From contig NZ_JAMGBA010000002.1 in NCBI RefSeq assembly GCF_023516455.1, positions 954,501 to 1,018,500 of the forward strand: a DNA stretch of 64,000 nt, in the 5' to 3' direction. Below the pieces are notes generated by a model. It was not told the DNA's origin and ran no database searches. It worked only from the letters and a program-made list of their open reading frames with translations. The position numbers and the translations under genes are program-made. This document shows positions 44,194-53,080 of this stretch, in pieces; position 1 is the stretch's first letter, and each line of letters begins with the position of its first letter. Origin of the DNA: Sphingomonas caseinilytica (GTDB lineage Bacteria; Pseudomonadota; Alphaproteobacteria; Sphingomonadales; Sphingomonadaceae).

Positions 44194-44901
44194 TTAAGCA
44201 GCGACCTCGGTCGTGCCGCCTTCCGCCTCGGCATCGCGCAGCACATAGCCGCGGCCCCAGACGGTCTCGATATAATTGTCCCCGCCGCAGGCGAGGCTGA
44301 GCTTCTTGCGAAGCTTGCAGATGAACACGTCGATGATCTTGAGTTCGGGCTCGTCCATGCCGCCGTAGAGGTGGTTCAGGAACATTTCCTTGGTGAGCGT
44401 CGTGCCCTTGCGCAAGCTGAGCAGCTCCAGCATCGCATATTCCTTGCCGGTCAGGTGCACGCGAGAGCCGTCGACCTCGACCGTCTTGGCGTCGAGGTTC
44501 ACGGCCAGCTTGCCGGTGCGGATGACCGATTGCGAATGGCCCTTCGAACGGCGGACGATCGCATGGATGCGAGCGACCAGCTCGTCGCGGTGGAACGGCT
44601 TGGTGACATAGTCGTCGGCGCCGAAGCCCAAAGCCCGGACCTTCGAATCCATCTCGCCGATGCCCGACAGGATCAGCACCGGGGTCGAAACCTTGGCGGT
44701 GCGGAGCTTCTTCAGCACGTCATAGCCGTGCATGTCGGGAAGGTTGAGGTCGAGAAGAATGATGTCGTAATCGTAGAGCTTGCCTAGATCGAGGCCTTCC
44801 TCGCCAAGATCGGTGGTGTAGACGTTGAAGCCTTCCGTACCGAGCATCAGTTCGATGCTCTTGGCGATGGTCGCTTCGTCTTCGATCAGCAGAACCCGCA
44901 T
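44194..44901 (-). CDS. ctrA: Cell-cycle response regulator CtrA
   Basis: OmpR-type regulator, 235 aa: receiver with acidic pair EDE and phospho-acceptor Asp51 in ILLDLNLPD, Lys in [10 protein letters not shown], and a C-terminal winged helix ([34 protein letters not shown]). The sequence matches the very conserved alphaproteobacterial CtrA rather than a generic regulator. Start at ATG 44901 with AGGGGAA upstream. The 200-bp leader holds TTAACCAT and further TTAA boxes. Confidence 0.95.
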   Translation of the reverse strand: MRVLLIEDEATIAKSIELMLGTEGFNVYTTDLGEEGLDLGKLYDYDIILLDLNLPDMHGYDVLKKLRTAKVSTPVLILSGIGEMDSKVRALGFGADDYVTKPFHRDELVARIHAIVRRSKGHSQSVIRTGKLAVNLDAKTVEVDGSRVHLTGKEYAMLELLSLRKGTTLTKEMFLNHLYGGMDEPELKIIDVFICKLRKKLSLACGGDNYIETVWGRGYVLRDAEAEGGTTEVAA

Positions 44902-44975
44902 GCCTATATTCCCCTGGTTAGGCCGCCGATCAAAAGTGCAAAGGTTGAGCACTTTTAGCGACGTCTAAGCGTCCA

Positions 44976-45019
44976 TTAACCATGCGGTTTCTGACCTTAA
45001 AAGGTTAATAGTGCGTAAA
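44976..45019. promoter_or_regulatory. Possible CtrA boxes upstream of ctrA
   Basis: TTAACCAT at 44976-44983, TTAA at 44997-45000 and 45005-45008, and TAAA at 45016-45019, the last pair spaced 7 nt like the CtrA consensus TTAA-N7-TTAA with one mismatch. Suggests autoregulation; imperfect match. Confidence 0.4.
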
Positions 45020-45100
45020 GCTTGGTAAATGGTTCGCGCCGTTGCAGCATTGCATCAGTCTGAATCAGTATTGGAACTGCTCAATTTTTAAGGATCTGTC

Positions 45101-45796
45101 GTGACCCTGTACGTAAACCTTGAGGACCGGATCCTGTTCGTCGATGGCGAGGCAATCGTTATCGACAAGCCCGAAGGCCTGCCCGTCGATGCGCCCCGCG
45201 CGGGTGGCGACAGCATCGAAGCCAGGATCGACGAGCTGAAGCTGGGTTTCCAGCGGCCGCCCGTTCCGATGCACCGGTTGGACCGCGATACGTCGGGCTG
45301 CCTGCTGCTCGCGCGCAATCCTCGGGCAGTGAAACACTTCCAGCAGGCGTTCGAACGCGCTGGTGTCACCAAGTCCTATTTGGCGGTCCTCGACGGCGTG
45401 ATCGAAGGCGATGAAGGGACGATTGAGCTTCCGGTCGCAAAGATTTCCAGCGCGAAGGGCGGCTGGCGGATGGTCGTGGATCGCGGCGGAAAGGCCGCCG
45501 CGACCCGCTGGCGCCGGATCGCCGAGGCCGATGGCCAAACATTGGTCGAATTCCAGCCGCTCTCGGGCCGCACCCACCAGATCCGTGTCCACGCGGCGCG
45601 GGGGCTCGGCGCCGCGATCGTCGGCGACCCTGTCTACAGCTTGCCGGACGATGCGGAACTCGGCGGCATGACCCTTCCGGACAGCGGCATGCTGCTGCAT
45701 TCGTGGCGGCTCATCGTCCCGCGCGAACCCAAGGAGCCGATCGATGTGACGGCCCCGGTCCCCGATCGCTTTGGCCGCTGGCTGGACTTCCTATGA
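45101..45796 (+). CDS. RluA-family RNA pseudouridine synthase
   Basis: 231 aa. Catalytic motif HRLDRDTSGCLLL (active-site Asp in LDRD) and the later GRTHQIRVHAA. No S4 domain, so like RluA rather than RluC/D. GTG start with AAGGA upstream. Coupled to arfB by ATGA overlap. Target rRNA or tRNA site not predictable. Confidence 0.9.
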   Translation: MTLYVNLEDRILFVDGEAIVIDKPEGLPVDAPRAGGDSIEARIDELKLGFQRPPVPMHRLDRDTSGCLLLARNPRAVKHFQQAFERAGVTKSYLAVLDGVIEGDEGTIELPVAKISSAKGGWRMVVDRGGKAAATRWRRIAEADGQTLVEFQPLSGRTHQIRVHAARGLGAAIVGDPVYSLPDDAELGGMTLPDSGMLLHSWRLIVPREPKEPIDVTAPVPDRFGRWLDFL

Positions 45797-46200
45797 AGCC
45801 GGAGGACGTCATCCTGCCCGAAGAGGCGCTGAGCGAACGCTTCCTCGCCGCGACCGGGCCGGGTGGGCAGAACGTCAACAAGGTCGCGACCGCCTGCCAA
45901 TTGCGCGTCGACGTATTCAGGCTCGGTCTCAGCCCGGACGCCTACCAGCGGCTGAAGGAAATCGCCGGCACCCGGATGACGAACAGCGGCGAGCTGGTCA
46001 TCACCGCGCGCAACTACCGGACGCAGGAAGCCAATCGCGAAGATGCCCGCGCAAGGCTGGCGGAAATGATCGCCAAGGCCCATATGGTCCCCCGCAAGCG
46101 TAAGGCCACGCGGCCGAGCAAGGCGGCGAAGGCGAAGCGGGTCGACCAGAAGAAGCAGCGTAGCGAAGTGAAGCGCGGTCGCGGGAAAGTGGACTACTGA
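45793..46200 (+). CDS. arfB: Alternative ribosome-rescue factor, GGQ peptidyl-tRNA hydrolase
   Basis: 135 aa, single class I release factor-like domain with GGQ at 24-26 (ATGPGGQNVNK) and a Lys/Arg-rich C-terminal tail that in ArfB/YaeJ enters the empty mRNA channel. Releases peptides from stalled ribosomes. Overlaps its neighbours on both sides. Confidence 0.93.
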   Translation: MKPEDVILPEEALSERFLAATGPGGQNVNKVATACQLRVDVFRLGLSPDAYQRLKEIAGTRMTNSGELVITARNYRTQEANREDARARLAEMIAKAHMVPRKRKATRPSKAAKAKRVDQKKQRSEVKRGRGKVDY

Positions 46201-46679
46201 TGTACGACTTCAAGATCGAAGCGGCGGACAAGACCACGCTTTACGCGGACTTGGCGCTGGCGCTTGAGGGCCTCGTTGCTGGTGAAACCGACGGCATCGC
46301 GAATATGGCGAACGCGACCGGCCTCATCTGGGAAACGCTGCCCGACATCAATTGGGTCGGCTTCTATCGGAACATTGATGGAGAGCTGGTGCTTGGTCCG
46401 TTCCAGGGTCGCCCGGCCTGCATCCGCATCCCGTTTGGCACCGGCGTCTGCGGCGTCGCGGCCCAGACCCGCGAGGTGCAATTGGTTGAGGATGTGCACG
46501 CTTTCCCCGGCCACATCGCGTGCGACAGCGCATCCAATAGCGAGATCGTTGTGCCGCTGATCCGCGACGGTGAGCTGCTGGGCGTCCTGGACATCGACAG
46601 TCCCAAGCATGCCCGGTTCGATGCCGAAGACGAGGCGGGCGTCGTTCGCCTCGCCGAGATTATGACGAAGGCAATTTGA
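46200..46679 (+). CDS. msrC: Free methionine-(R)-sulfoxide reductase (GAF type)
   Basis: 159 aa GAF domain. Three conserved cysteines at 74, 84 and 108 with the spacing of E. coli fRMsr, in GRPACIRIPFGTGVCG and GHIACDSASNSE. Reduces free Met-R-sulfoxide. ATG shares its first base with the arfB stop. Confidence 0.93.
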   Translation: MYDFKIEAADKTTLYADLALALEGLVAGETDGIANMANATGLIWETLPDINWVGFYRNIDGELVLGPFQGRPACIRIPFGTGVCGVAAQTREVQLVEDVHAFPGHIACDSASNSEIVVPLIRDGELLGVLDIDSPKHARFDAEDEAGVVRLAEIMTKAI

Positions 46680-46723
46680 AGCCGTCTTCCTGAGTTCAGG
46701 CTACCAGACACCCCCAGGGCATC

Positions 46724-46808
46724 CGTCACCCTGAACTTGTTTCAGGGTCCATTCCTCCGTCCGCTCACCCGGCTCCAAAATGGATGCTGAAACAAGTTCA
46801 GCATGACG
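46724..46808. repeat. Palindromic repeat, family 3
   Basis: Arms CCCTGAACTTGTTTCAGGG and GCTGAAACAAGTTCAGC, each self-complementary and complementary to the other, flanked by CGTCA and TGACG. Between msrC and the convergent uspA. A typical dispersed element of sphingomonads. Confidence 0.8.
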
Positions 46809-46820
46809 CGGCGCTGGGAA

Positions 46821-47279
46821 CTAGCTCAAATTCTCCAGCTGGTCGTCGCTAAGCCCGCCGGGAATGATCATCACCGGCACCGGCATTTTTCCGGAATCAT
46901 TGCCGGTAAAATGCGCCACGAGCGGCCCCGGCTTGCCCGACGGAGCAGCGCCCAGGACAAGTGCGGCGATATCGTCGCGCGTTCCGATATGGGCGCGCAC
47001 CGCGGCCACCGGATCGCCTTGCCGGACGATAATCTCCGGCGTGATCCCGGCGGAGTTCATGATTTCGCCAACGGCCGCTGCCACAACGCCCTCGATACGA
47101 AGCCGCTGCTCTTCCTCGATCGCGGCCTGAACTCCGCCCCATTGAACGAAGTCCTGCGGCTCGACCACGGCAAGCACGTCCACGGCTCCGCCGGTCTTCG
47201 ACGCCCTGCGCGCTGCAAAGCGCAGCGCAACCCGCGCTTCCGGGCTGTCGTCGATCACGACGAGATAAGTCCGCGCCAT
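46821..47279 (-). CDS. Universal stress protein, UspA family
   Basis: 152 aa. Begins RTYLVVIDDSPEARVALRFA, has VVEPQDF, IVRQGDP, and the nucleotide-binding loop LGAAPSGKPGPLVAHFTGN. The ATP-binding GxxG pattern is partly kept. Start ATG 47279 with GGGGAGA upstream; the frame stays open far upstream inside pdhC, but that is not coding. Confidence 0.88.
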   Translation of the reverse strand: MARTYLVVIDDSPEARVALRFAARRASKTGGAVDVLAVVEPQDFVQWGGVQAAIEEEQRLRIEGVVAAAVGEIMNSAGITPEIIVRQGDPVAAVRAHIGTRDDIAALVLGAAPSGKPGPLVAHFTGNDSGKMPVPVMIIPGGLSDDQLENLS

Positions 47280-47402
47280 CCCTGTTCTCCCCAACGAGAC
47301 GCTGCTGCAAGTCAATGTCACTGGCAAGCTTATTCGACTTGACCGAATGGCCGCTTTGGCCTTTGTGCCGGTCGAGTCCCGACACGCAGCCCGAGAGAGC
47401 CC

Positions 47403-48728
47403 ATGTCCATCGAACTGAAGATGCCCGCCCTGTCGCCGACGATGGAAGAAGGGACGCTGGCCAAGTGGCTGGTCAAGGAAGGGGACACGGTATCTTCGGG
47501 CGATATCCTGGCCGAAATCGAAACCGACAAGGCAACGATGGAATTCGAAGCCGTCGATGAGGGCAAGATTGCCAAGATCCTGATTCCCGAAGGCTCGGAC
47601 GGCGTGAAGGTCGGAACGCCGATCGCCATCCTGGCCGGAGAAGGCGAAGATGCTAGCAACCAAAGCGCATCTGTTTCCGCCGCCTCGCCGCCGCCGAAGG
47701 CTGAAGCGGCACCTCCGCCCAAGGTGGAAGAACCGAAGGTGCAGGCCGCACCGCCGGCAAAAGGCGGAGGCGAAACGCCGGCTGCCTCGCCGACGCCGGC
47801 CGCTCCCGCGCCGAAGACCGACAGCGGGGACCGCATCAAGGCTTCGCCACTGGCCCGCCGCCTCGCCGAGGCGCAGGGTATCGATCTTTCGACGCTGAAG
47901 GGTTCGGGACCCGGTGGACGGATTGTCCGCGCCGACCTCGGAACCGCGGCTGGCGGCGCCATGGCTGCTCCTGCCCCGACCGCGGCGGCGCCGGCACCTG
48001 CCGCCGCTCCGGCCCCGGCACATGTCGAGCCGCTCGATATCCCGCATGAGGCGGTCAAGCTCTCCAACATGCGCAAGACGATCGCTCGGCGCCTGACGGA
48101 ATCGAAGCAGCAGATCCCGCACATCTATCTGACGCTCGATGCGAACCTCGACGCGCTGCTGAAGCTTCGCACCGAGCTCAACGCCGGCCTCGCCAGCCGC
48201 GGGGTGAAGCTGTCGGTCAACGACATGCTGATCAAGGCGCTTGCGCTGGCGCTGATCGAAGTTCCGGAATGCAACGTCAGCTTCGGCGGCGATCAGCTGA
48301 TCAAATATAACCGCGCCGATATTTCGGTCGCGGTCAGCATTCCCAACGGCCTCATCACGCCGATCATCGTCGACGCCGGCAACAAGGCGATTTCGGCGAT
48401 CAGCAAGGAAATGGCCGACCTTGCCGCCCGGGCGAAGGAAGGAAAGCTCCAGCCGCATGAATATCAGGGCGGCACTGCCTCCTTGAGCAACATGGGCATG
48501 TTCGGGATCAAGCATTTCGAAGCGGTCATCAATCCGCCGCAAGCGATGATCATGGCCATCGGCGCAGGCGAAAAGCGGCCCTACGTCATCGACGACAGCT
48601 TGCAGATCGCAACCGTGATGAGCGCCACCGGAAGCTTCGACCACCGCGCCATCGACGGCGCCGACGGGGCGCGGCTGATGAAATTATTCAAGGAGTTGGT
48701 CGAAAGTCCGCTGGCACTGGTGGCCTGA
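47403..48728 (+). CDS. pdhC: Pyruvate dehydrogenase E2, dihydrolipoyl acetyltransferase
   Basis: 441 aa. One lipoyl domain with Lys43 in ETDKATMEF, Ala/Pro linkers, the subunit-binding domain ([18 protein letters not shown]), and a catalytic domain with [15 protein letters not shown]. The sequence is of the PDH rather than OGDH type. E1 alpha/beta genes are not adjacent here; E3 follows after three small genes. Confidence 0.95.
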   Translation: MSIELKMPALSPTMEEGTLAKWLVKEGDTVSSGDILAEIETDKATMEFEAVDEGKIAKILIPEGSDGVKVGTPIAILAGEGEDASNQSASVSAASPPPKAEAAPPPKVEEPKVQAAPPAKGGGETPAASPTPAAPAPKTDSGDRIKASPLARRLAEAQGIDLSTLKGSGPGGRIVRADLGTAAGGAMAAPAPTAAAPAPAAAPAPAHVEPLDIPHEAVKLSNMRKTIARRLTESKQQIPHIYLTLDANLDALLKLRTELNAGLASRGVKLSVNDMLIKALALALIEVPECNVSFGGDQLIKYNRADISVAVSIPNGLITPIIVDAGNKAISAISKEMADLAARAKEGKLQPHEYQGGTASLSNMGMFGIKHFEAVINPPQAMIMAIGAGEKRPYVIDDSLQIATVMSATGSFDHRAIDGADGARLMKLFKELVESPLALVA

Positions 48729-48729
48729 C

Positions 48730-48942
48730 ATGAAGTGGCTCCCCGCTCTCCTCCTGGGTGCGATCCTGGGCTTCGTCTTGCCGATGTTTTTCGGCGGACA
48801 GGATGGGGTCTGGATGGCCGGCTGGACCAAATGGGGGACCATAAGGCCAGTGGCCGGATCGCCAGGGCTTCTATTCTCGGTCCCGCTCTTCGTGGGCTCC
48901 GCAATCGCCTTGCGGATGTTCTTCAACTGGCACAGCCGCTGA
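48730..48942 (+). CDS. Small hypothetical membrane protein
   Basis: 70 aa, two hydrophobic segments (about 4-21 and 45-62) with a Gly/Trp-rich loop. Starts one base after the pdhC stop, so it belongs to the operon. No recognised family. Confidence 0.75.
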   Translation: MKWLPALLLGAILGFVLPMFFGGQDGVWMAGWTKWGTIRPVAGSPGLLFSVPLFVGSAIALRMFFNWHSR

Positions 48943-48951
48943 GACGGCGGA

Positions 48952-49320
48952 ATGATTGATCGCACGCCACTCATTCGCGTGACCGCAATGCCCTCCGATA
49001 CCAATCCCTATGGCGGGGTATTCGGCGGCTGGCTGATGGGCCAGATGGGCCTCGCCTGCGGCTCCTTCGCGTCGCGCCACACCGGCGGCAAGGCCATCCT
49101 GGTTGCCGCGGACCAACTCAAGTTTCCTGGTGCAATGGCGGTCGGCGACGAGCTTAGCATCTATGTCAATCTGCTGAAGCAGGGACGGACGTCGCTGAAA
49201 CTCAAGGCGGAAGCCATCGCGCGCGAACGCGACGGCGATGGGGAAAAGCTGGTGGCGGAAGGTGAACTCACCTTCGTCGCCCTCGACGAAAACAACCAGC
49301 CTCGGGAGATCGGCGCATGA
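48952..49320 (+). CDS. Acyl-CoA thioesterase (YciA-like hotdog)
   Basis: 122 aa hotdog fold. TNPYGGVFGGWLMGQMGLACG is the helix pattern of the YciA/BFIT group. Ten bp after the small membrane protein; its stop overlaps the DUF559 ATG by four bases. Confidence 0.87.
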   Translation: MIDRTPLIRVTAMPSDTNPYGGVFGGWLMGQMGLACGSFASRHTGGKAILVAADQLKFPGAMAVGDELSIYVNLLKQGRTSLKLKAEAIARERDGDGEKLVAEGELTFVALDENNQPREIGA

Positions 49321-49772
49321 GTGGTCCCTCTCCCCTCGCGGGAGAGGGAAAGGCATCGCGCAGCGATGCCAGGGAGAGGGGGCGGGTGTTGCGCAGCCGC
49401 GCGAAGACGATGCGCTCGGCCCCAACTGAGGCAGAGCACAGGCTTTGGCAGATTCTTCGTGCGAAGAGGTTCGCCGGTTATAAATTCCGGCGGCAAGCTC
49501 CCGTCGATTTCTACATCGCGGACTTCATTTGTCTGTCTCAACGGTTGATTATTGAGCTGGATGGCAGTCAGCATTTGGACAATGCGACAGATATGGAGCG
49601 CGATGCCTATTTGCGTGCCCAAGGCTTCCGAATCATTCGCATTTGGAACAATGACCTTTTCACGAATGAGGAAGGCGTCGGAGAGCTGATCTTGTCAGCT
49701 CTCCGGGCCGCCCCCTCTCCCCAACCCCTCTCCCGCGAGGGGAGAGGGGCCAACGGAGCATTCAATGGCTGA
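49317..49772 (+). CDS. DUF559 endonuclease-like protein in a repeat-bounded unit
   Basis: 151 aa frame. The core DUF559 (Vsr/restriction-endonuclease-like fold) runs from about residue 35 to 128: TEAEHRLWQILRAKRFAGYK, FRRQAPVDFYIADFIC, and IIELDGSQHLD with an acidic core, then IIRIWNNDLF. Residues before and after are translated repeat DNA (SPLAGEG and SPQPLSREGRG). The ATG overlaps the thioesterase stop; the frame ends inside the lpd start. An internal ATG at 49410 would give the core alone. The fold suggests DNA cleavage; no partner or target is known. Confidence 0.8.
   Translation: MSGPSPLAGEGKASRSDARERGRVLRSRAKTMRSAPTEAEHRLWQILRAKRFAGYKFRRQAPVDFYIADFICLSQRLIIELDGSQHLDNATDMERDAYLRAQGFRIIRIWNNDLFTNEEGVGELILSALRAAPSPQPLSREGRGANGAFNG
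49326..49390. repeat. Left terminal hairpin repeat of the DUF559 unit
   Basis: CCCTCTCCC-CTCGC-GGGAGAGGG (49326-49348), then a second perfect hairpin GGCATCGC-GCA-GCGATGCC (49352-49370), then GGGAGAGGGGGCGG. Apart from the second hairpin it is the reverse complement of the right end. Confidence 0.85.
49709..49749. repeat. Right terminal hairpin repeat of the DUF559 unit
   Basis: CCGCCCCCTCTCCC, a short gap, then CCCCTCTCCC-GCGAG-GGGAGAGGGG (49725-49749). The loop GCGAG is the complement of the left loop CTCGC, so the two ends are in inverted orientation. Confidence 0.85.
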
Positions 49773-51177
49773 TACCTACGACCTCATCGTCCTCGGCTCC
49801 GGTCCCGGCGGCTATGTCGCCGCGATCCGCGCGGCCCAGCTTGGCCTCAAGACCGCGATCGTCGAACGCGAGAATTTGGGCGGCATCTGCCTCAACTGGG
49901 GCTGCATCCCGACAAAGGCTTTGCTTCGCTCCGGAGAGATGCTGCACCACATGCGCCACGCCGACAGCTTCGGCCTGGTCGCGGGCGAGGTGAAGCCGGA
50001 TCTCGCCAAGATCGTCGCGCGCAGCCGCGGCGTGGCAAAGCAGCTTAATCAGGGCGTCACGCACCTGATGAAAAAGAACAAGATCACGGTCTACATGGGC
50101 GTCGGCGAAATCACCGCGCCGGGCAAGATGACCGTGACCGCTGACGGCAAGAAATCCGAGCTTGCGACCAAGCACATCATTATCGCCACGGGCGCCCGCG
50201 CCCGCGAGCTCCCCTTTGCGCAGTCGGACGGCAAGAAGATCTGGACCTACCGCCACGCGATGACGCCCGCCGAGATGCCGACCGAGTTGCTGGTCATCGG
50301 CTCCGGCGCGATCGGGATCGAGTTCGCAAGCTTCTACAACGACATGGGCGCCAAGGTGACCGTGGTTGAAATGCTCGACCGCGTCGTTCCGGTCGAGGAT
50401 TCGGAAGTCAGCGACTTCCTCGCCAAGAGCCTCGCCAAGCAGGGCATGACATTGTTGACCTCGGCCGGCGTCGAAAGCCTGAAGGCCGATGCCAAGGGCG
50501 TCGCGGCGAAGATCAAGACCAAGGACGGCAAGGTGGAGGAGAAGCGCTTCTCGCACTGTATCGTCGCGGTCGGGATTGCTCCCAACACCGAAAATATCGG
50601 GATCGAGAAGCTGGGCGTGAAAACCACCAAGGGCCATATCGACACCGACGCCATGTGCCGAACCAATGTGCCAGGCATCTCGGCGATCGGCGACGTCACT
50701 GCGCCGCCCTGGCTGGCGCATAAGGCCAGCCATGAAGGGATCATCGCGGTCGAGGCGATCGCGCAGGCGCTGGGCAACAAGGACGTCCATCCGCACGCGA
50801 TGGATCCGACGAACATCCCGGGCTGCACATACTGCCACCCGCAGGTTGCAAGCGTCGGCCTGACCGAGGCCAAGGCCAAGGAAGCCGGCCATGAAGTGAA
50901 GGTCGGCAAATTCCCCTTCATCGGCAACGGCAAGGCAATCGCGCTGGGCGAGGTCGAAGGCTTCGTGAAGACGGTGTTCGACGCCAAGACCGGCGAACTT
51001 CTCGGCGCGCACATGATCGGTGCTGAAGTGACCGAATTGATTCAGGGCTACACGGTCGGAAAGACGGCGGAGCTGGTCGAGACGGACTTCATCAACACCG
51101 TATATCCGCATCCGACGATCAGCGAGACGATGCACGAAAGCGTTCTCGCGGCATTCGGGCGGGTGCTGCACATCTGA
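49765..51177 (+). CDS. lpdA: Dihydrolipoyl dehydrogenase (PDH E3)
   Basis: 470 aa FAD/NAD disulfide oxidoreductase. VLGSGPGGYVAAIRAAQLG, redox pair GGICLNWGCIPTK, NAD site VIGSGAIGIEFASFY, C-terminal HPHPTISE-type active site reading YPHPTISETMHE. Expected E3 of the pyruvate complex, since it sits with pdhC. Paralogue of the gene at 20854 but clearly distinct. Confidence 0.95.
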   Translation: MADTYDLIVLGSGPGGYVAAIRAAQLGLKTAIVERENLGGICLNWGCIPTKALLRSGEMLHHMRHADSFGLVAGEVKPDLAKIVARSRGVAKQLNQGVTHLMKKNKITVYMGVGEITAPGKMTVTADGKKSELATKHIIIATGARARELPFAQSDGKKIWTYRHAMTPAEMPTELLVIGSGAIGIEFASFYNDMGAKVTVVEMLDRVVPVEDSEVSDFLAKSLAKQGMTLLTSAGVESLKADAKGVAAKIKTKDGKVEEKRFSHCIVAVGIAPNTENIGIEKLGVKTTKGHIDTDAMCRTNVPGISAIGDVTAPPWLAHKASHEGIIAVEAIAQALGNKDVHPHAMDPTNIPGCTYCHPQVASVGLTEAKAKEAGHEVKVGKFPFIGNGKAIALGEVEGFVKTVFDAKTGELLGAHMIGAEVTELIQGYTVGKTAELVETDFINTVYPHPTISETMHESVLAAFGRVLHI

Positions 51178-51326
51178 AGACCGGTAAAGGTCCGGAACGA
51201 AAACTCTGTCCTACAGCTGCAATTCCGTGCAACGCATCGCCGTGTAATGTCCAAGCGCTTCGACTTGCTTTGGGCGCAGTCGATTTTAACGCACGTCAGT
51301 GCGAAGATTAGTGAAGATTCGAGAAA

Positions 51327-52619
51327 ATGGGGGTGGGGATGAAGAAGCTTGTTGCTGGCCTGATTGGCGCTCTGATCGCGTCCACTGCGAATGCGGCGAC
51401 GGTCGTTACCGCCGATCGCTATCTTGACGTTCAGACCGGCAAATATGTCGAGCATCCGGCGATCTTCGTCGACGACATGGGACGGATCACATCGATTGCC
51501 GACGCGCAGACGGTGCGCTGGGGCGCCGAGGTCAAGCACATCAATCTTGCGGGCAAGACATTGGTCCCCGGGCTGATCGACATGCACACTCATTTGGGAC
51601 CGGCCGACATCGGCGGCTATCGCTTCCTCGAATATACCGACAGCTTCTGGCCGGTGGTTGCCACCAGCACCGCGCGCGACATGCTCGACGGCGGCTTCAC
51701 CACGATGCGCGTCGTCGGATCGGGCCAATGGGCGGACGTCGGGCTGAAGCAGGCGATCGAGGCCGGCTATGTCGTCGGCCCGCGTATTGTCCCGGCTGGA
51801 AATGCGCTGGGCGCAACCGGTGGCCATTGCGATGACACCTATTTGCCGCCGAGCGCGCAGAAAGATCACAAGGAAGAGGGCATCGGCGATAGCCCGGAGG
51901 AGCTGAAGTACCAGGTCCGCCGACAGCGCAAGTTCGGCGCGGAAGTGATCAAGGTTTGCGCGACCGGCGGCGTCTTCTCGCGCGGCGATACGCCGGGGCA
52001 GCAGCAGCTGACCGAGGAGGAGCTGCGGGCAATCGCCGACGAGGCGCATATGCAGGGCCTTCGCGTCGCGGCCCACGCCCACGGCGCCTCCGGGATCAAC
52101 GCCGCGATCCGCGCGGGCATCGACACGATCGAACATGTCAGCCTGCTCGACGACGAGAGCATTCGCCTGGCCAAGGCGCGGGCGCGCCCGGTCTGGTTCT
52201 CGATGGACATCAAGAACACGGACTATACCCAGGCCGAAGGCCGCAAGAATGGCGAGCTTGAGGAGAATATCCGCAAGGATCGCGAGATCGGCCAGATACA
52301 GCGGGACAATTTCCGCAAAGCAAACGCCGCAGGTGTTCGGATGGTTTTCGGGTCGGACGCGGGCGTGATGCCGCACTCGATGGTCGGTCAGCAGTTCGCC
52401 GTGATGGTCGAATATGGAATGACGCCGCTTCAGGCGATCCAGGCCGCGACCCGCAATGCAGCGGAAGCGCTCGGCAAGACCGGCGACGTCGGCGCCATCG
52501 CCGTAGGTCGCTTCGGCGATATGGTCGCGGTGACCGGCGATCCGACGGCCAATGTCCGGCTGCTCGAGGCTCCGGACGCGGTTATCCTCGGCGGGAAGCA
52601 GATCCAGAAGGCGCACTGA
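51327..52619 (+). CDS. Exported imidazolonepropionase-like amidohydrolase
   Basis: 430 aa. Signal peptide ending STANA. Metal site pieces: LVPGLIDMHTHLG, IKVCATGG, AAHAHGASG, TIEHVSLLD and FGSDAGV. Members of this group are often Xaa-Pro dipeptidases or organophosphate-acting hydrolases; substrate unknown. ATG 51327 or 51339 (both precede the signal peptide). Paralogue of the gene at 56272. Confidence 0.9.
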   Translation: MGVGMKKLVAGLIGALIASTANAATVVTADRYLDVQTGKYVEHPAIFVDDMGRITSIADAQTVRWGAEVKHINLAGKTLVPGLIDMHTHLGPADIGGYRFLEYTDSFWPVVATSTARDMLDGGFTTMRVVGSGQWADVGLKQAIEAGYVVGPRIVPAGNALGATGGHCDDTYLPPSAQKDHKEEGIGDSPEELKYQVRRQRKFGAEVIKVCATGGVFSRGDTPGQQQLTEEELRAIADEAHMQGLRVAAHAHGASGINAAIRAGIDTIEHVSLLDDESIRLAKARARPVWFSMDIKNTDYTQAEGRKNGELEENIRKDREIGQIQRDNFRKANAAGVRMVFGSDAGVMPHSMVGQQFAVMVEYGMTPLQAIQAATRNAAEALGKTGDVGAIAVGRFGDMVAVTGDPTANVRLLEAPDAVILGGKQIQKAH

Positions 52620-52649
52620 ACCTTCGGCCTCGAGGCCGGTTGAGGATGG

Positions 52650-52991
52650 ATGGCGGCAATCGACAAGGCCAAGGTCCGCAGCGAGTTCGCCGAAGCGGTC
52701 AACATGACCGCTTCGGAACTGGGCGATTGGCTAAAGACCGACGAAAGCCGGAAGGTCGGCTTCAAAGGCAAGGATGGCGATGCCGCCGAGAGCGTCGGTC
52801 ACGCCAGCGGCCGGCGGATCGTGAAGCTGTTGGGCAAGAAGCAGGGCGAGCTATCGGACGACGACTATGCGCATATGCGAAAAGTGGTCGGCTTTGTTCG
52901 CCGGCACTGTGCCCAGCGGCCGGAAAACATCTACACCTCCCGTTGGCGCTATTCGCTGATGAATTGGGGACATGATCCTTGCCGGGATTAA
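52650..52991 (+). CDS. DUF3140-type small protein
   Basis: 113 aa. Lys-rich start, then ELGDWLKTDESRKVGFK, GRRIVKLLGKKQGELSDDDY, VVGFVRRHCAQRP and SRWRYSLMNWGHDP at the end, a pattern I recognise from the DUF3140 family. Thought to be a DNA-interacting or stress-related protein; not certain. Confidence 0.75.
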   Translation: MAAIDKAKVRSEFAEAVNMTASELGDWLKTDESRKVGFKGKDGDAAESVGHASGRRIVKLLGKKQGELSDDDYAHMRKVVGFVRRHCAQRPENIYTSRWRYSLMNWGHDPCRD

Positions 52992-53080
52992 CCCCGATCA
53001 CCGTCATCGATAATTTCTGATTGAACCAGTTCGCCGAAGGGCCATTTAGCTTCGGATACGCGAGCCTCGGGAGGATCGGC

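Noticed and set aside
47280..48644. Long upstream extension of uspA on the minus strand
   Set aside because: It lies opposite pdhC, and the UspA fold starts at ATG 47279 with its own ribosome binding site.
49326..49348. Left DUF559 hairpin as a simple terminator of the PDH operon
   Set aside because: No U-tract, lies within a translated frame, and has a matching inverted copy at the other end.
53021..53080. Upstream extension of the cupin gene to 53021
   Set aside because: A strong GGGAGG site fits the ATG at 53081, where the cupin sequence starts.
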